Source: Chromatiaceae bacterium
Lineage (GTDB): Bacteria; Pseudomonadota; Gammaproteobacteria; Chromatiales; Chromatiaceae
Direction: 5' to 3'
Length of the DNA: 64,000 nt
Assembly: GCA_024639005.1 (NCBI GenBank)
Contig: JAHEJD010000154.1
Location: forward strand, 1-64,000
Below are positions 63,061 to 64,000 of this stretch, piece by piece. The translations under genes were made by a program, and so were the position numbers. Numbering within the stretch: position 1 is the stretch's first letter; each line of letters begins with the position of its first letter. The notes below the pieces were generated by a model. That model did not search any database. It was not told where the DNA came from and saw nothing but the letters and a program-made list of their open reading frames with translations.

Positions 63061-64000
63061 GGAAATAGCGCCTCTGGCTGTGTTCCTGGGGCCGCCAATA
63101 CGTAGTGTCCCTCTCCCAGGTCGAGCTGGGCCATCGGTTGATCAGAACGGATGGTGTAAGGCGCGGGCCAGTCCGCTGGTCCGGAGGTGCCAGACCCCGT
63201 GAACAGGTCGAAATCAAGCTTACGATCCAGATCGGGATAGGGAACGGCGGCCATCAGGCGACGGGTGTAATGGTGGGCCGGATTCTTGAAAAGCACTTCA
63301 CGTGGGGCGATCTCAACGATGCGTCCTGCGCTCATGACGGCGATCCTGTCGGATACGTAATCGACTACGGCCAGATTGTGAGAAACAAACAGGTAGGTCA
63401 GGTCGAGATCTTTCTGCAGATCCTTGAAGAGATTGAGGACTTGGGCCTGGATGGAAACATCCAGTGCCGAAACGGGTTCATCGCAGATCAGCAGATCGGG
63501 TTTCAACGCAAGAGCCCGCGCCAGTCCGATCCTTTGTCGCTGGCCGCCGGAGAAGCTGTGGGGGTAGCGGTTGAGAAAGCGAATATCGAGACCAACCAAC
63601 TGCATCAGTTGTTGCACCAAATCGGCCTGCTGCCTTCTTGTGCCGATACCGTGAATGACCAGGGGCTCACGGATAATGTCAATGACCGTCATCCTCGGGC
63701 TAAGGGATTTTACGGGGTCCTGGAAAATCATCTGTACCCGTTTCCGATAATCGGTCAGTGCATCGCCGTCCAAGGCCAGGACGTCGGTGTCCGAATCTCT
63801 ATCGTGGAGCGTGATAGTGCCTTCGTCAGGTGTGATCGCCCGCATGATCATCTTGCTGACCGACGATTTACCGCAACCGCTTTCACCGACAAGACCCAAA
63901 CATTCACCTTTGCGTATCTCCAGATCGAGGCCCGCAACGGCCTTCGTATGGCTAGGAGGGCCGGACGTAAAAAGGTTCTGTTTTCGCGTGGTGTAGGTCT
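63057..64000 (-). CDS. Oligopeptide-type ABC transporter ATP-binding protein, partial (runs off the window)
   Basis: Frame open to the window end: TYTTRKQNLFTSGPPSHTKAVAGLDLEIRKGECLGLVGESGCGKSS; FSGGQRQRIGLARALALKPDLLICDEPVSALD. Confidence 0.92.
   Translation of the reverse strand, partial: TYTTRKQNLFTSGPPSHTKAVAGLDLEIRKGECLGLVGESGCGKSSVSKMIMRAITPDEGTITLHDRDSDTDVLALDGDALTDYRKRVQMIFQDPVKSLSPRMTVIDIIREPLVIHGIGTRRQQADLVQQLMQLVGLDIRFLNRYPHSFSGGQRQRIGLARALALKPDLLICDEPVSALDVSIQAQVLNLFKDLQKDLDLTYLFVSHNLAVVDYVSDRIAVMSAGRIVEIAPREVLFKNPAHHYTRRLMAAVPYPDLDRKLDFDLFTGSGTSGPADWPAPYTIRSDQPMAQLDLGEGHYVLAAPGTQPEALFP

Overview
This looks like one contiguous chromosomal segment of a GC-rich gammaproteobacterium, probably Chromatiales-like judging from gene order (inference). 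Most of it is well-packed core genes: yhdP-rng-maf, rlmH-rsfS-nadD-proA, holA-lptE-leuS, mgtE, a permease-less PTS/HPr-kinase regulatory set, hpf-rpoN-lptBAC-kdsCD, mlaFEDCB-murA-hisGDC, a DegQ-like protease, petABC, sspAB, fetAB-trmB-thiGS, mutY-yggX, and tRNA-Gly(CCC) and tRNA-Phe(GAA). The best candidate for an under-described system is the Anbu (ancestral proteasome-like beta subunit) cluster at 9.6-16.3 kb. It has a divergent transglutaminase-DUF2126 fusion, a circularly permuted ATP-grasp and an alpha-E protein. The clearest structure that gene annotation does not explain is a family of short MITE-like repeats with the shared terminal inverted repeat CTAGCCTG(G/C)A(A/G)ATCTCACCG. There are three complete elements (two related in their interior, one with a different core) and two lone ends. 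One complete element lies directly against the mgtE start codon with its putative Shine-Dalgarno sequence inside the TIR. The right end (57.6-64 kb) looks accessory: a dead tyrosine-integrase fragment (catalytic Tyr changed to His) beside tRNA-Phe, then an orphan methyltransferase and an oligopeptide-type ABC transporter. No rRNA, CRISPR array or intact transposase was seen. All calls come from reading sequence and translations only; no database search was run.
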